Of a stretch of 64,000 nt of DNA, positions 36,586-45,528 are shown one piece after another (within the stretch, counting starts at the first letter, position 1; every line of letters begins with the position of its first letter). Both the position numbers and the translations under genes were made by a program. The stretch lies in contig JAUXWR010000088.1 of the NCBI GenBank assembly GCA_030680075.1, positions 62,001-126,000 of the forward strand. Reading direction: 5' to 3'. This DNA comes from Legionella sp. (GTDB lineage: Bacteria; Pseudomonadota; Gammaproteobacteria; Legionellales; Legionellaceae). A model generated the notes under the pieces. The model was given only the letters and a program-made list of their open reading frames with translations. It had not been told where the DNA came from and searched no databases.

Positions 36586-38865
36586 ATGAAAATTGAAGAA
36601 CTGGAAGCGATTGTTGATAGTACACAATGGAGCTTTTTGAAAAAGGGCGGGTTTAACAGTGTTTCTATTTCAAGAACGAAATTAACAATTGGTGGATTCA
36701 CGGGACAATGGGTACTCAAAACACCTCTTTACCGAGATGCTCTCAGTAAAAGTACTCGGGCTGTTAGAAAGTGGAATGAATTAAATCCTGACTATCCAGC
36801 ATATAAAATGAAAGACGGTTGGCTAGCGCCTTATCTTGGTGATACACCTGCCTCAGACGAACAGATTTCAAATAAACTTATCGACATTTATCGTCGAACA
36901 AGAAATATCGTTTTTGATGCCTATGTTGACAACAATTTTCTTCTATACAAAGGTGAGGAGGTTAACAAAGGTGAGGAGGTTATTTGTATTGATGTTGATC
37001 AGTCGTTGCGCAGAGGCTCTATTGCTAGTGATAACTGGTGTCATGTAAATAGCCCATGTTTTAGCCAGCACTTTAATGAAATATCAAGACCTCGAAATAA
37101 ATCAAGAGTTGCGGTCATAGCAACGCTCTTCTATTTAGAAAAAAATCTTTCTGGGGACAGTATTCAAGATCATTATATTACGCCCAGTATGATTTCAAAA
37201 TTACATATTTTTCGGCATGAAAGAAAACCTGTTACGGTTGAGATACTGGATACATTATTAGAGATAATAACCGTTGATCCAACGAATGAAATTAAAGATA
37301 AATACCTGACGCCTCTGCTTGTTGAAACATTAAAAAATATACGCACTTTACCAAAAAGGGTTACCAAAGAGTTACTCTTGAGTCTTATTAATGATCAACT
37401 ATTAATGATTGCTAACCCTTATGACATTATCAAAAGAGGCGATTTAGATGATGTTAGAATTTTAATTGAGCAAGATAACACACGACTTTTTCAGACTGAT
37501 AAAAATGGATTTACGCTGTTACACATTGCAGCAATGTATGGTCATACTGAAATAGTAAGTTACTTGCTTGCTGAAGGTGCCCATATTGATGCGGTTACAC
37601 CAACTAATTCCGATGGTTCTGTTTCAAATAGAACAGCTCTGGATTTAGCGATTCGTCGTGGAAAGGATGCAGCCGCTAATTTTCTGCTTGAAAGGGGTGC
37701 CACTATTTCTTCCACGATAGGTGATAATTTCAGATACCTCTTTTTTTGCGCAAGAACTGGTCTATTGCATTGTGTTAAATCATTCATTAAGCGCAATCCC
37801 GAATCGATTCATGCAAGAGATAATTATAATCAGACGGCTTTATTGTGGGCTGCGGCAAAAGGGCACCATGAAATTGCTGAGTTTCTTATCACTCAGGGGG
37901 CAGATGTAAACATCGCAACCAAATTTCCTGCTAAATATGAAAATCGGAAAGGCCATAATCGTTCACCCTTGGACTGGGCAATCACAGGCGGTCATATCCT
38001 CACTTTTTCTGTGCTCACCCAATCTGGTGCTGTTGCCAATCATGTTCATAGCACAATCAACGATAAATCTCTGGAAAAATTAATAACAGACGGAGACTTG
38101 GCTTCAGTTCGAGTATTAATCAATCATAACAGGGCATTGCTGAATAAAATCGATGAAGATGGATACGCTCCACTACACTACGCTGCATTTTACGGACAAA
38201 TCGAAATTGCACGTTACTTGATTACTGCAGGCGCTGATTTAAATGCGGTTACTCCTTCAGAGGGCTCTTCTTATTCTAATATGACCGCAATGGATATCGT
38301 GCTTTCTATTCATAAACATGATTTGGTTATTATTTTACTCTTGGAAGCAGGGGCTGTTGTGGCACCTGCTTTAAACGGTAACGATCATCCCATTCATATT
38401 GCAGCAAAAAATGGAAAGTTGGACATTGTTAAAAGACTTGTTAGGAGCTGTCGTGATTTCATCAATGTGACAGATAGCAAGAATCAGACACCTTTATTGT
38501 GGGCCGCCTCCAGAGGGCATGATGAAGCCGTAAAATTTCTTATCGAGCAAGGTGCTGATGTAAATATCGCAACACAACTTCCTGCGACTCATAGTAAGTA
38601 TCACGAGGAAAATAACCGTTCACCTTTGGATTGGGCACTCAAGGGGGGGCATACGGGCACGGCTTTAACGTTAATCAAAGCCGGGGCTGTGGCTAATATG
38701 AGCACTGAGGACAGTCAGTTAAAGTTATTAACAAAAAATTTGGTTCCATTGTCTATATTCAAGCCATCATCTTCATCAGCGAATGACGCTATTACGGATG
38801 AGGAACTAGCTAATTGGGCTTTTGGGCTAGGCTCATATAGAGTTGAATCAAAGAGACGTACATAG
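36586..38865 (+). CDS. Ankyrin-repeat protein with kinase-like N-terminal segment; candidate effector
   Basis: This 759-residue protein has no signal peptide. Residues 20-145 show an order reminiscent of protein or aminoglycoside kinases: a Lys in QWVLK (45), WLAPYLG (79-85), an Asp/Asn loop in FDAYVDNNFLL (110-120) and ICIDVD (133-138). The resemblance is weak and may be structural only. Two related helical units follow (198-227, 241-270), then an ankyrin region made of two copies of one four-repeat block (about 279-488 and 494-706). Ankyrin proteins in Legionella are often Dot/Icm effectors, which is the likely role here, with unknown target. Residues 122-133 repeat KGEEV twice. Confidence 0.8.
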   Translation: MKIEELEAIVDSTQWSFLKKGGFNSVSISRTKLTIGGFTGQWVLKTPLYRDALSKSTRAVRKWNELNPDYPAYKMKDGWLAPYLGDTPASDEQISNKLIDIYRRTRNIVFDAYVDNNFLLYKGEEVNKGEEVICIDVDQSLRRGSIASDNWCHVNSPCFSQHFNEISRPRNKSRVAVIATLFYLEKNLSGDSIQDHYITPSMISKLHIFRHERKPVTVEILDTLLEIITVDPTNEIKDKYLTPLLVETLKNIRTLPKRVTKELLLSLINDQLLMIANPYDIIKRGDLDDVRILIEQDNTRLFQTDKNGFTLLHIAAMYGHTEIVSYLLAEGAHIDAVTPTNSDGSVSNRTALDLAIRRGKDAAANFLLERGATISSTIGDNFRYLFFCARTGLLHCVKSFIKRNPESIHARDNYNQTALLWAAAKGHHEIAEFLITQGADVNIATKFPAKYENRKGHNRSPLDWAITGGHILTFSVLTQSGAVANHVHSTINDKSLEKLITDGDLASVRVLINHNRALLNKIDEDGYAPLHYAAFYGQIEIARYLITAGADLNAVTPSEGSSYSNMTAMDIVLSIHKHDLVIILLLEAGAVVAPALNGNDHPIHIAAKNGKLDIVKRLVRSCRDFINVTDSKNQTPLLWAASRGHDEAVKFLIEQGADVNIATQLPATHSKYHEENNRSPLDWALKGGHTGTALTLIKAGAVANMSTEDSQLKLLTKNLVPLSIFKPSSSSANDAITDEELANWAFGLGSYRVESKRRT

Positions 38866-39031
38866 GAATCATGATTTTGTTTGGCTGAAATGGCCGAATG
38901 GAATTTCGGATGTTTTGGGGGAATTAAGTACTTGTAGTCCTTTGAGGCGTTTTCTCACAAAAAATAGAGATTAGCAAAGTGCGGGTATTTTCAGGTTGGC
39001 AGTTCCATTGCCTCCCAAAGCCCAGGTTCAA

Positions 39032-39478
39032 TTAATTAAATTTGGCAGCGAAGATATTATTTTTTAATGCGTCAACATCATTAATAACAACATCAATCCC
39101 ATTAACAGCCTCAGGTTTAAAGAATAAAGCTTTATCATTTAATAAATAGTTAATACCGACAGCTAATCCATAAATAACTCCTAAACCTACTATTCCTAAA
39201 AGGATGTTACAAACAATTTGCTTCGTATCGGGCTTGTCTATTTTATACATATTTGTGTCTTTAATATATAATGCCTGTTTTTTAAAAGCCATATAATCTT
39301 TAAAGCTATGACTACTATCAACATACACATCGAATGCTGACCGAAACTCTGTAATTACTTTGAGCTCTATTCGACCCTTTTCATACAGTTTAAACAGTTG
39401 AGTAATATCATCATAAATATTAACAAGTAATTTGGTAAACTCTACCTGATCTAGCTCTTTACGACACGATTTTGACAT
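39032..39478 (-). CDS. Small hypothetical protein with one or two membrane segments
   Basis: This 148-residue protein has a soluble charged N-terminal two thirds. One hydrophobic hairpin-like segment lies at about 95-117 (IVCNILLGIVGLGVIYGLAVGI), then a short tail. No family is recognised. It stands alone in an AT-rich stretch between the ankyrin gene and the beta-propeller gene. Coding is supported by its length relative to the base composition and by the plausible membrane segment, not by homology. Confidence 0.55.
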   Translation of the reverse strand: MSKSCRKELDQVEFTKLLVNIYDDITQLFKLYEKGRIELKVITEFRSAFDVYVDSSHSFKDYMAFKKQALYIKDTNMYKIDKPDTKQIVCNILLGIVGLGVIYGLAVGINYLLNDKALFFKPEAVNGIDVVINDVDALKNNIFAAKFN

Positions 39479-40268
39479 TTGAATACTCCAACAATTGATC
39501 TCTTTACAGGGTTTTGATATTGCAAAATTTACTCACGTTTGAAAAGTGGAAAATCTTTTTTTAAATTTAACGAAATTTAATTTTTGCAATAGATTCTGCG
39601 CGCGAACCTCAAAAATTTTTCATAGTTTAATTCTTATACATTTTTTTGTAAATGATTACAAAAATCTATAGGTTTCTTATCGGCATGTGAGGAGCAATGC
39701 TATAAAATTGCAATAACGCGAAAAAATCAGAAAATTTGGGATGGATAAATTTTTTACATTATTGATGCAAAAATCGAATAACAGCAATTCCATAATCGGT
39801 GGTTTTAAAAAAATAGTATGAGAACGAAGAGGGTCTGTTGACAATTCACATCCCGCCTACGTGTCGCGGCATCTAGTTGTAGGGTGGGCAAAGGAGCTTG
39901 CGACGTGCCCACCAAAGGGGCCTCAGCATTGGCGCCTTGAACTGGTGGACACGTCGCAAGCTCCTTTGTCCACCCTACTCCATGGAGCGGATATTTTTTA
40001 TACCAGGAACTGTCTTTCCAGAAACCATATTACCTGGTTATATAAATATACGGGTGGTGGATTTTCTCAAAATTAACGAGCATTATTGGTGGGATCGGCG
40101 TTAGTGGTGGATGCGCGTAAAGAATAATTGAATTAGTTTTTTACATAAATTACAGGAGTTGTTTTATTTACCAACCAATTCATCCAGGCTGAGCACGTGT
40201 ACAGCATATGCTAATGCGCTACTTTGCTCTATTACTATTTAATACGCTGTTTAACAAGGATCATGAAC
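39479..40268. other. Long AT-rich gap with one palindromic repeat
   Basis: These 790 bases hold no convincing gene. 39490-39840 is strongly AT-rich with many T and A runs. The palindromic unit at 39879-39978 is described separately. Frames of 68-89 codons crossing 39861-40477 are products of the repeat or shadows of the next gene. Confidence 0.55.
39879..39978. repeat. 100-bp palindromic unit, family D (GTAGGGTGG.CAAAGGAGCTTGCGACGTG)
   Basis: The 29-base arms 39879-39907 and 39950-39978 are inverted copies with one mismatch; 42 bases lie between. Being GC-rich in an AT-rich gap, it stands out as inserted, like a MITE or large REP unit. No flanking target duplication is obvious. Confidence 0.8.
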
Positions 40269-41477
40269 ATGATAAAACGCTTACTTATGACGCTCGGCAC
40301 GGGACTGGTTCTGCTTACTCAAAGTACATTTGCGGGCGGGTCATTATTTCAAGTTACAGCCACAGGTACTCCGTCCCAGGTCAGTATTACCTTGTGTTTA
40401 AATGCCAAAGGGCCTTTGAGTTGCCAAAATTTTACTGTTTCGGCATTGAATTTAATTATCACAACTACCATCCCTAATCATGTTTATCCGCTTGCCGGAA
40501 TTAAAATTAATACGCCAGGTTATACATTGGCCGACTTAGGAGCGGCTTGTACGCCTATGAGTAATGGGATGTGCCAGTTTTCAGTCAGTGATACTTTAGC
40601 TAAAGCAATTGCTGTGAGTAGTAATAGTGTGCCGCAATATGCTTACGTAACCAATACTGATGATACACCTAATAGTGTTTCCAACTGCTTAATCAACAGC
40701 TCTACAGGGGTGTTAAGCGGTTGTGGCAGTAGTACGAGTGTACCACTTTTTAATGATTCTAATAGCATCGCATTAAATTTGGCATCAGCTCGTGCCTATA
40801 TCACTAACTTTGGTTCTAATAGAGTGACTCTGTGCACTATTGATAGCATAACGGGAGGCTTAACTGGATGCGCTAATACTGCTGCTTTTGCAAACCCGAG
40901 ATTTATTACACTCAATTCAGCAATGACACGTGCTTATGTAGCAGGTAGTGCAGGAGTTTCTCTCTATTCAGTCAATAATGGCTCTGGGGAATTAACTTTT
41001 GTATCAAATTATAATATTGGTGATGCAAACGGCATAGCACTCAATCCAGCGGGGACATTAGCATATGTAGTATTATCCGATGATACAGTTCAGCGCTGCG
41101 CGATTGATGGAGCGTCAGGGGAGTTAATCACTCCATGCACAAGCACGGGATCTGGATTTGATGGTGCGCAAAGAATTACGCTTAATTCAGTAGGTACGTT
41201 TGCGTATGTAACCAATAGTGGGTCGCAAGATATTACCGTTTGTTCTGTCTATAGCAGCTCAGGTAATTTGAGCAACTGCAGCAGGACAGCGCAAGGGGTA
41301 TTTGGTGGCTTTGCTAATATGGCTGTTAACTGGTCAAATACCAAGGCTTATGTGCCCGATACATTCTCTCCTACTCTTGTCTCATTATGCTCAATCAATG
41401 CTAATGGCACATTAAGCGAATGCACTAATTCCGGGGGCACCAATTTTAATGGGCCAAAAGGTGTTGCACTGGGTTGA
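40269..41477 (+). CDS. Secreted YncE-like beta-propeller protein with paired cysteines
   Basis: This 402-residue protein has a signal peptide (MIKRLLMTLGTGLVLLTQSTFAGG) and an N-terminal domain of about 100 residues. At least six repeats of about 45 residues follow, with the pattern YVTN...C.I...TG.L..C, for example AYITNFGSNRVTLCTID and AYVTNSGSQDITVCSVY. These are blades of a YncE/lactonase-type beta-propeller. Most blades carry two Cys that could form disulfides, consistent with export. ATG 40269 is used because aagga lies 8 bases upstream. Function is unknown; ligand binding at the surface or extracellular space is likely. Confidence 0.8.
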   Translation: MIKRLLMTLGTGLVLLTQSTFAGGSLFQVTATGTPSQVSITLCLNAKGPLSCQNFTVSALNLIITTTIPNHVYPLAGIKINTPGYTLADLGAACTPMSNGMCQFSVSDTLAKAIAVSSNSVPQYAYVTNTDDTPNSVSNCLINSSTGVLSGCGSSTSVPLFNDSNSIALNLASARAYITNFGSNRVTLCTIDSITGGLTGCANTAAFANPRFITLNSAMTRAYVAGSAGVSLYSVNNGSGELTFVSNYNIGDANGIALNPAGTLAYVVLSDDTVQRCAIDGASGELITPCTSTGSGFDGAQRITLNSVGTFAYVTNSGSQDITVCSVYSSSGNLSNCSRTAQGVFGGFANMAVNWSNTKAYVPDTFSPTLVSLCSINANGTLSECTNSGGTNFNGPKGVALG

Positions 41478-41710
41478 TTTTGGTGTGGGTTGGTTTTCTT
41501 TGCAAACCCAACCCATTGCTTCACCAATATCAAAAATGGAACGTATTGTGTGCAACAAGTGTTTTTTTTGTCGCTCAAAATGAACGCTATAAAAATTTAA
41601 AAGTTCATGCAAATGAATTGGGGAACTAGAAAACATTTGCAGCTGCTCAATTGTCATAGCTGAAATTTGCATCTATATTCTGATTAGTACCTAATCAATT
41701 TGGTCGGGCA

Positions 41711-42721
41711 ATGAAATTTCAAAATCAGGAAGAAGAGAAACTAGCCAGTACTATGTTTGAGATTCTTGGGGGAATGCAAAACCCCAATTTTGTTTGCGAT
41801 CAAAAGGGAAAAATTTTATTTGCAAATAAAAAATACATGAATTTAGTGGGCGAAATTCATAAAAACACCCCATTTTGGAAAATCTGTCCATTAACCACTA
41901 GCATTCCCGATTATTTTAAAAGTACAGTGGAACAAGATGTTGAAACACGTTCTGAAATAACTTTTAAAGAAAATTCTTATATTATTCGAGCCATTCCTGT
42001 AAAGAATATTTTGGCTGAAAAGCGAATTTACATGGTATATTTTGAAGATATTACGTCGCAAATCAGGCTTAACACTTTATTAATATCCAAACAAAAATTA
42101 TTGGAAAAATCTTTTTTAGATACAATTCTCACCATTTCTGAAATCGTTGAATCTCGAGATGTCTACACATCAGGTCATCAAAAAAGAGTGGCTTTATTAG
42201 CCATAAATATTGCTGTTCAGGCAAACATTACTGATCAAAGCTTGTTAAATTCTATATATTATGGGGCTTTGATGCATGACATTGGCAAAATTGCAATTCC
42301 TGTGGAATATTTGGTAACACCGAGGCATCTAACAAAATATGAGTATGAAATAGTAAAAACTCATGTTTCAATTGGGTATAAAATCATCGGACACATGCAT
42401 TTTCCCTGGGATGTTAAATCAGTTATATATCAACATCATGAGCGTTTGGATGGGTCTGGTTATCCTCTTGGTCTTAAAGAGGATGAAATCAGTATACCCG
42501 CAAAAATTGTCGCAATAGCTGATGTATATGAGGCGATGTCAACCGACAGGCCTTATCGAAAGCTCATACCTCAGGAAACAATATTGCTGCATTTAAAAGA
42601 AAATCGCGGAAAATTGTTTGATTCGCATTATATCGATTGCTTCTTCCAATGCCTTTCTGAGTTGAATGATGTTTACGAGATTAATCCTTATTATAGTGAA
42701 TTTGAGCGTTTTAATGCTTAA
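41711..42721 (+). CDS. PAS / HD-GYP domain protein, probable cyclic-di-GMP phosphodiesterase
   Basis: This 336-residue cytosolic protein has a PAS-like sensor domain (about 15-115, NFVCDQKGKILFANKKY) and an HD-GYP domain. Metal and catalytic motifs are intact: His156 (SGHQKRV), His189-Asp190 (MHDIGKIAIP), HHERLDGSGYP (242-252) with Gly250-Tyr-Pro, and ADVYEAMSTDRPYR. HD-GYP enzymes hydrolyse c-di-GMP. There is no membrane segment or receiver domain, so input would come through the PAS domain. It stands alone. The start ATG lacks a good ribosome site. Confidence 0.88.
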   Translation: MKFQNQEEEKLASTMFEILGGMQNPNFVCDQKGKILFANKKYMNLVGEIHKNTPFWKICPLTTSIPDYFKSTVEQDVETRSEITFKENSYIIRAIPVKNILAEKRIYMVYFEDITSQIRLNTLLISKQKLLEKSFLDTILTISEIVESRDVYTSGHQKRVALLAINIAVQANITDQSLLNSIYYGALMHDIGKIAIPVEYLVTPRHLTKYEYEIVKTHVSIGYKIIGHMHFPWDVKSVIYQHHERLDGSGYPLGLKEDEISIPAKIVAIADVYEAMSTDRPYRKLIPQETILLHLKENRGKLFDSHYIDCFFQCLSELNDVYEINPYYSEFERFNA

Positions 42722-42912
42722 AATGTGATAATGAACATAAAACATTGTCTCTCGCTTTTGATGCTGTTGTGAGGTAAAGATGAGTATTGGAAATAGGATG
42801 CCAGGTAGTTGACATTAGCTAACTCGGAATATGTTGCGTTTAAAGTGAAATTCTTACGCCTTCGTCATATGATGCAGGGCATCTATACATTGTATTAACC
42901 GGCTTTAAAATC

Positions 42913-44022
42913 ATGAATTCAAAAAAATTGAAAGATATGGATACGCCTTGTCTCTTGATTGATTTAGATAAATTAAAGAGAAACTTACAGGTGATGCAGG
43001 AATATGCCAATAAGATGGGCGTTGCTCTTCGGCCGCATTGTAAGACGCATAAATGCTCACGTATTGCCCAGTTGCAAATTGAAGCAGGAGCGCTCGGCAT
43101 TTCAGCGGCCAAACTTTCAGAAGCAGAAGTCCTGATTGAACGGGGAATACGTGATATTTTAATTACTTCCCCCATTGTTTCTCATCATAAATTAAAAAGA
43201 CTTGCCTACTGCCTGAAGAGCGCGCCACAGCTACTTTTGGTAATTGATAATCCTCAAAATGCTGAGGCCTTAAATCAGCTTGGACGGTCGTTAAATCAAC
43301 CTGTGCACGTCTTAATCGATTTGGATCCAGCTATTGGACGAACGGGTGTTGACCCGCACAGGTCTTTAGAATTTGCTCATTTAATTCAAAAAAAATCATG
43401 GCTTAATGTGCAGGGGATACAATGCTACGCTGGAAATTTGCAACACGTTTCTAATTATCAGGAGCGCAAAGCCCTTTCATTAAAAACCATGGAGATGGCG
43501 TCGAAGATTTTTAGAGAGTTGAAACCACTTTTTTCTGAATTTCATATTCTTACAGGCTCAGGCACTGGAACCTTTGATATCGATCCCGAAGCCTCAGAGG
43601 TTACTGAAATTCAACCAGGATCGTATACCGTCATGGATGTGCAGTATGAACGTATTGGTTCTAAAGAAGATCCTCGTCAATTTAATCGTTTTGAAAATGC
43701 GTTATCGTTATTGAGTACGGTTATTAGCAGCAATAGAGCAGAACACGTGACAGTTGATGCGGGTACTAAAGCCATTTATTTTGATCCTGAGTATAAGCCA
43801 AGAATTATTAGTCATCCGCATTTATCTTATGATTGGGGTGGTTTCGGTGATGAGCATGGAAAAATTATGGGCAGTCAACCCTTGCCAGTCAATGCCGAAT
43901 TGATTGAAATGATTGTTCCTCATTGCGATCCTACTATTAATCTTTATGATCAATTGGTGATTGTTCAGAATGATGAAGTGATTGATATATGGGATATTGA
44001 TTTAAGAGGTAAATCACAATAA
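42913..44022 (+). CDS. PLP-dependent D-threonine aldolase / D-serine dehydratase-like protein
   Basis: This 369-residue fold-III PLP enzyme has an alanine-racemase-type N-terminal barrel, with the PLP Lys44 in RPHCKTHKC. Its C-terminal domain ends in a metal-binding pattern (GDEHGKI ... PHCDPTINLYD) typical of D-threonine aldolase, D-serine dehydratase and 3-hydroxy-D-aspartate aldolase. The exact substrate cannot be told by eye. DTPCLLIDLDKL at the N-terminus is standard for the family. It is monocistronic, with no regulator beside it. Confidence 0.87.
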   Translation: MNSKKLKDMDTPCLLIDLDKLKRNLQVMQEYANKMGVALRPHCKTHKCSRIAQLQIEAGALGISAAKLSEAEVLIERGIRDILITSPIVSHHKLKRLAYCLKSAPQLLLVIDNPQNAEALNQLGRSLNQPVHVLIDLDPAIGRTGVDPHRSLEFAHLIQKKSWLNVQGIQCYAGNLQHVSNYQERKALSLKTMEMASKIFRELKPLFSEFHILTGSGTGTFDIDPEASEVTEIQPGSYTVMDVQYERIGSKEDPRQFNRFENALSLLSTVISSNRAEHVTVDAGTKAIYFDPEYKPRIISHPHLSYDWGGFGDEHGKIMGSQPLPVNAELIEMIVPHCDPTINLYDQLVIVQNDEVIDIWDIDLRGKSQ

Positions 44023-44065
44023 AACTGCTAGCATGGATTGTAGGTCTATCCTTATCCGCGAAGCA

Positions 44066-44089
44066 CCTTCTCTCGCCAGCAGGAGAAGG
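44066..44089. terminator. Stem-loop between convergent genes
   Basis: CCTTCTC and GAGAAGG pair around a 10-base loop in the 88-base gap between two convergent genes. The sequence resembles common CTCTC-type palindromes. No T-run follows. Confidence 0.4.
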
Positions 44090-44110
44090 AACTTCTATTT
44101 GCTAATTGAG

Positions 44111-44404
44111 TTATATCTGTGCGGTTTTCGTTTGTTCTACATCGGTTGGTTCGCTAGCTTTTTTTTGACTGGCAAAAAATGTCATTGTTGTCATTAGGCA
44201 GTCATGGTGGGCTAACTGTAGCTTTCGAAAGACTTCACTATCTTGTGCGTTAATAAATCCAGAAGTTCCCGCTATAGCTGAAAATATTTGCATCCCTTGT
44301 CTTTTCGATTCCGTCTCCTCATGATTTTGACGTAATTGTAAATAGTTTTCGCAGGCTGCGGTTTTTGGGTAGTGCTCTGAGTATTCCATTTTTGCTTTTG
44401 TCAA
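44111..44404 (-). CDS. Small hypothetical protein
   Basis: This 97-residue hydrophilic protein has no recognisable domain. The start is a TTG with a strong, well-spaced aaggaga; an ATG five codons further in is the alternative. The ribosome site is the main reason to accept it as real. It lies 126 bp after gpsA in the same direction, but is not obviously part of that operon. Confidence 0.55.
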   Translation of the reverse strand: MTKAKMEYSEHYPKTAACENYLQLRQNHEETESKRQGMQIFSAIAGTSGFINAQDSEVFRKLQLAHHDCLMTTMTFFASQKKASEPTDVEQTKTAQI

Positions 44405-44530
44405 AATTGTCTCCTTAATATGATTAAAATCGTCATTGCACGTGCATTTTAAATTGATACCATGGTCAAAACAATGGCGGCACGTGCAAATTTACATATT
44501 GCCAGGAGGTTTTTCTGTGCACGAGATTAT

Positions 44531-45526
44531 TTATTCTTCGCGCGCTGTGCGGTTCATCAAATTAAAGACAGCTTGTTGCGGTGTTACTTTATTATTAAGC
44601 AACGCTTCTACTTGTTCGCAGATGGGCATTTCAACGTTATGGTGGCGGGCGAGTGTGCATACCTGGGTGGCGTTATATTTTCCTTCAACAACTTGACCAA
44701 TTTCTTTTTCAGCATCAGGCGCACTCTTGCCATGTCCCAAGTGCAGGCCAAAGCGTCGATTACGGGATTGATTATCGGTGCAGGTTAATACTAAATCACC
44801 AACACCCGCTAAACCAAGGAAGCTTTCTTCACGTGCACCTAAAACGCGCCCGAGACGGCTCATTTCGGCGAGCCCTCGTGTGATTAAGGCGGCTTTGGCA
44901 TTTGCTCCATAGCCAAGGCCATCACTTATACCGCAAGCAATTGCCAATACGTTTTTAACAGCTCCGCAAAGTTGGACGCCAATTACATCATTACTTAAAT
45001 AAACACGCAGGTTCTTATGGTGAAGGCATGCGCGAATTGATTTTTGGAATGTGGGATTATTACCGGCCAAAGTTAGTGCTGTTGGCAAAAATTTAGCGAC
45101 TTCTCCTGCAAAAGAGGGCCCTGAAATTACCGCAATGGGGAATGATTCACCCCAGCGAGCAAAGACCAGCTCACTTAATAGGCAATGTGTGGCAGGGTCA
45201 AGACCTTTTGTTAACCAGGCAATACCTTCAGGCGGTGTTTCTATTTTTGCTAAAATCTCGGCAAATGCATGCGAGGGTACTGCGATGATAATAATAGAGG
45301 CCTCATCCAGGCACTGTTTTAGCGAGACTGTGGGCTTTAATAAATCGGGAAAAGGGATAGAGGGCAGATAACGTTGGTTGGCATGTTTCTCTGACATTTC
45401 TGCAATGTGCAGGGGATCATGACCCCAGAGCAGAACTTCATTACCACATGCCGCCAAATGAATTGCTACGGCCGTACCCCAAGAGCCGGCCCCTAGCATA
45501 GCAATTTTTTTCGTGACTGCTTTCAT
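44531..45526 (-). CDS. gpsA: Glycerol-3-phosphate dehydrogenase [NAD(P)+]
   Basis: This 331-residue enzyme makes sn-glycerol-3-phosphate from dihydroxyacetone phosphate for phospholipid synthesis. The N-terminal Rossmann motif is MLGAGSWGTAVA. The catalytic Lys lies in CGAVKNVLAIACGI, and the NRRFGLHLGHG region is conserved. It follows secB by 2 bases, the last gene of a yibN-grxC-secB-gpsA operon arranged as in E. coli. Confidence 0.96.
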   Translation of the reverse strand: MKAVTKKIAMLGAGSWGTAVAIHLAACGNEVLLWGHDPLHIAEMSEKHANQRYLPSIPFPDLLKPTVSLKQCLDEASIIIIAVPSHAFAEILAKIETPPEGIAWLTKGLDPATHCLLSELVFARWGESFPIAVISGPSFAGEVAKFLPTALTLAGNNPTFQKSIRACLHHKNLRVYLSNDVIGVQLCGAVKNVLAIACGISDGLGYGANAKAALITRGLAEMSRLGRVLGAREESFLGLAGVGDLVLTCTDNQSRNRRFGLHLGHGKSAPDAEKEIGQVVEGKYNATQVCTLARHHNVEMPICEQVEALLNNKVTPQQAVFNLMNRTAREE

Positions 45527-45528
45527 TA

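Noticed and set aside
39562..39585. TTTAAC-gaaa-TTTAAT direct repeat as a PmrA-type regulator site
   Set aside because: The period is 10, not 11, the match is partial, and such words are expected by chance in this AT-rich gap.
41412..41672. 86-codon frame on the minus strand after the beta-propeller gene
   Set aside because: It overlaps the 3' end of a well-supported gene, has no ribosome site, and resembles no family. I treat it as chance.
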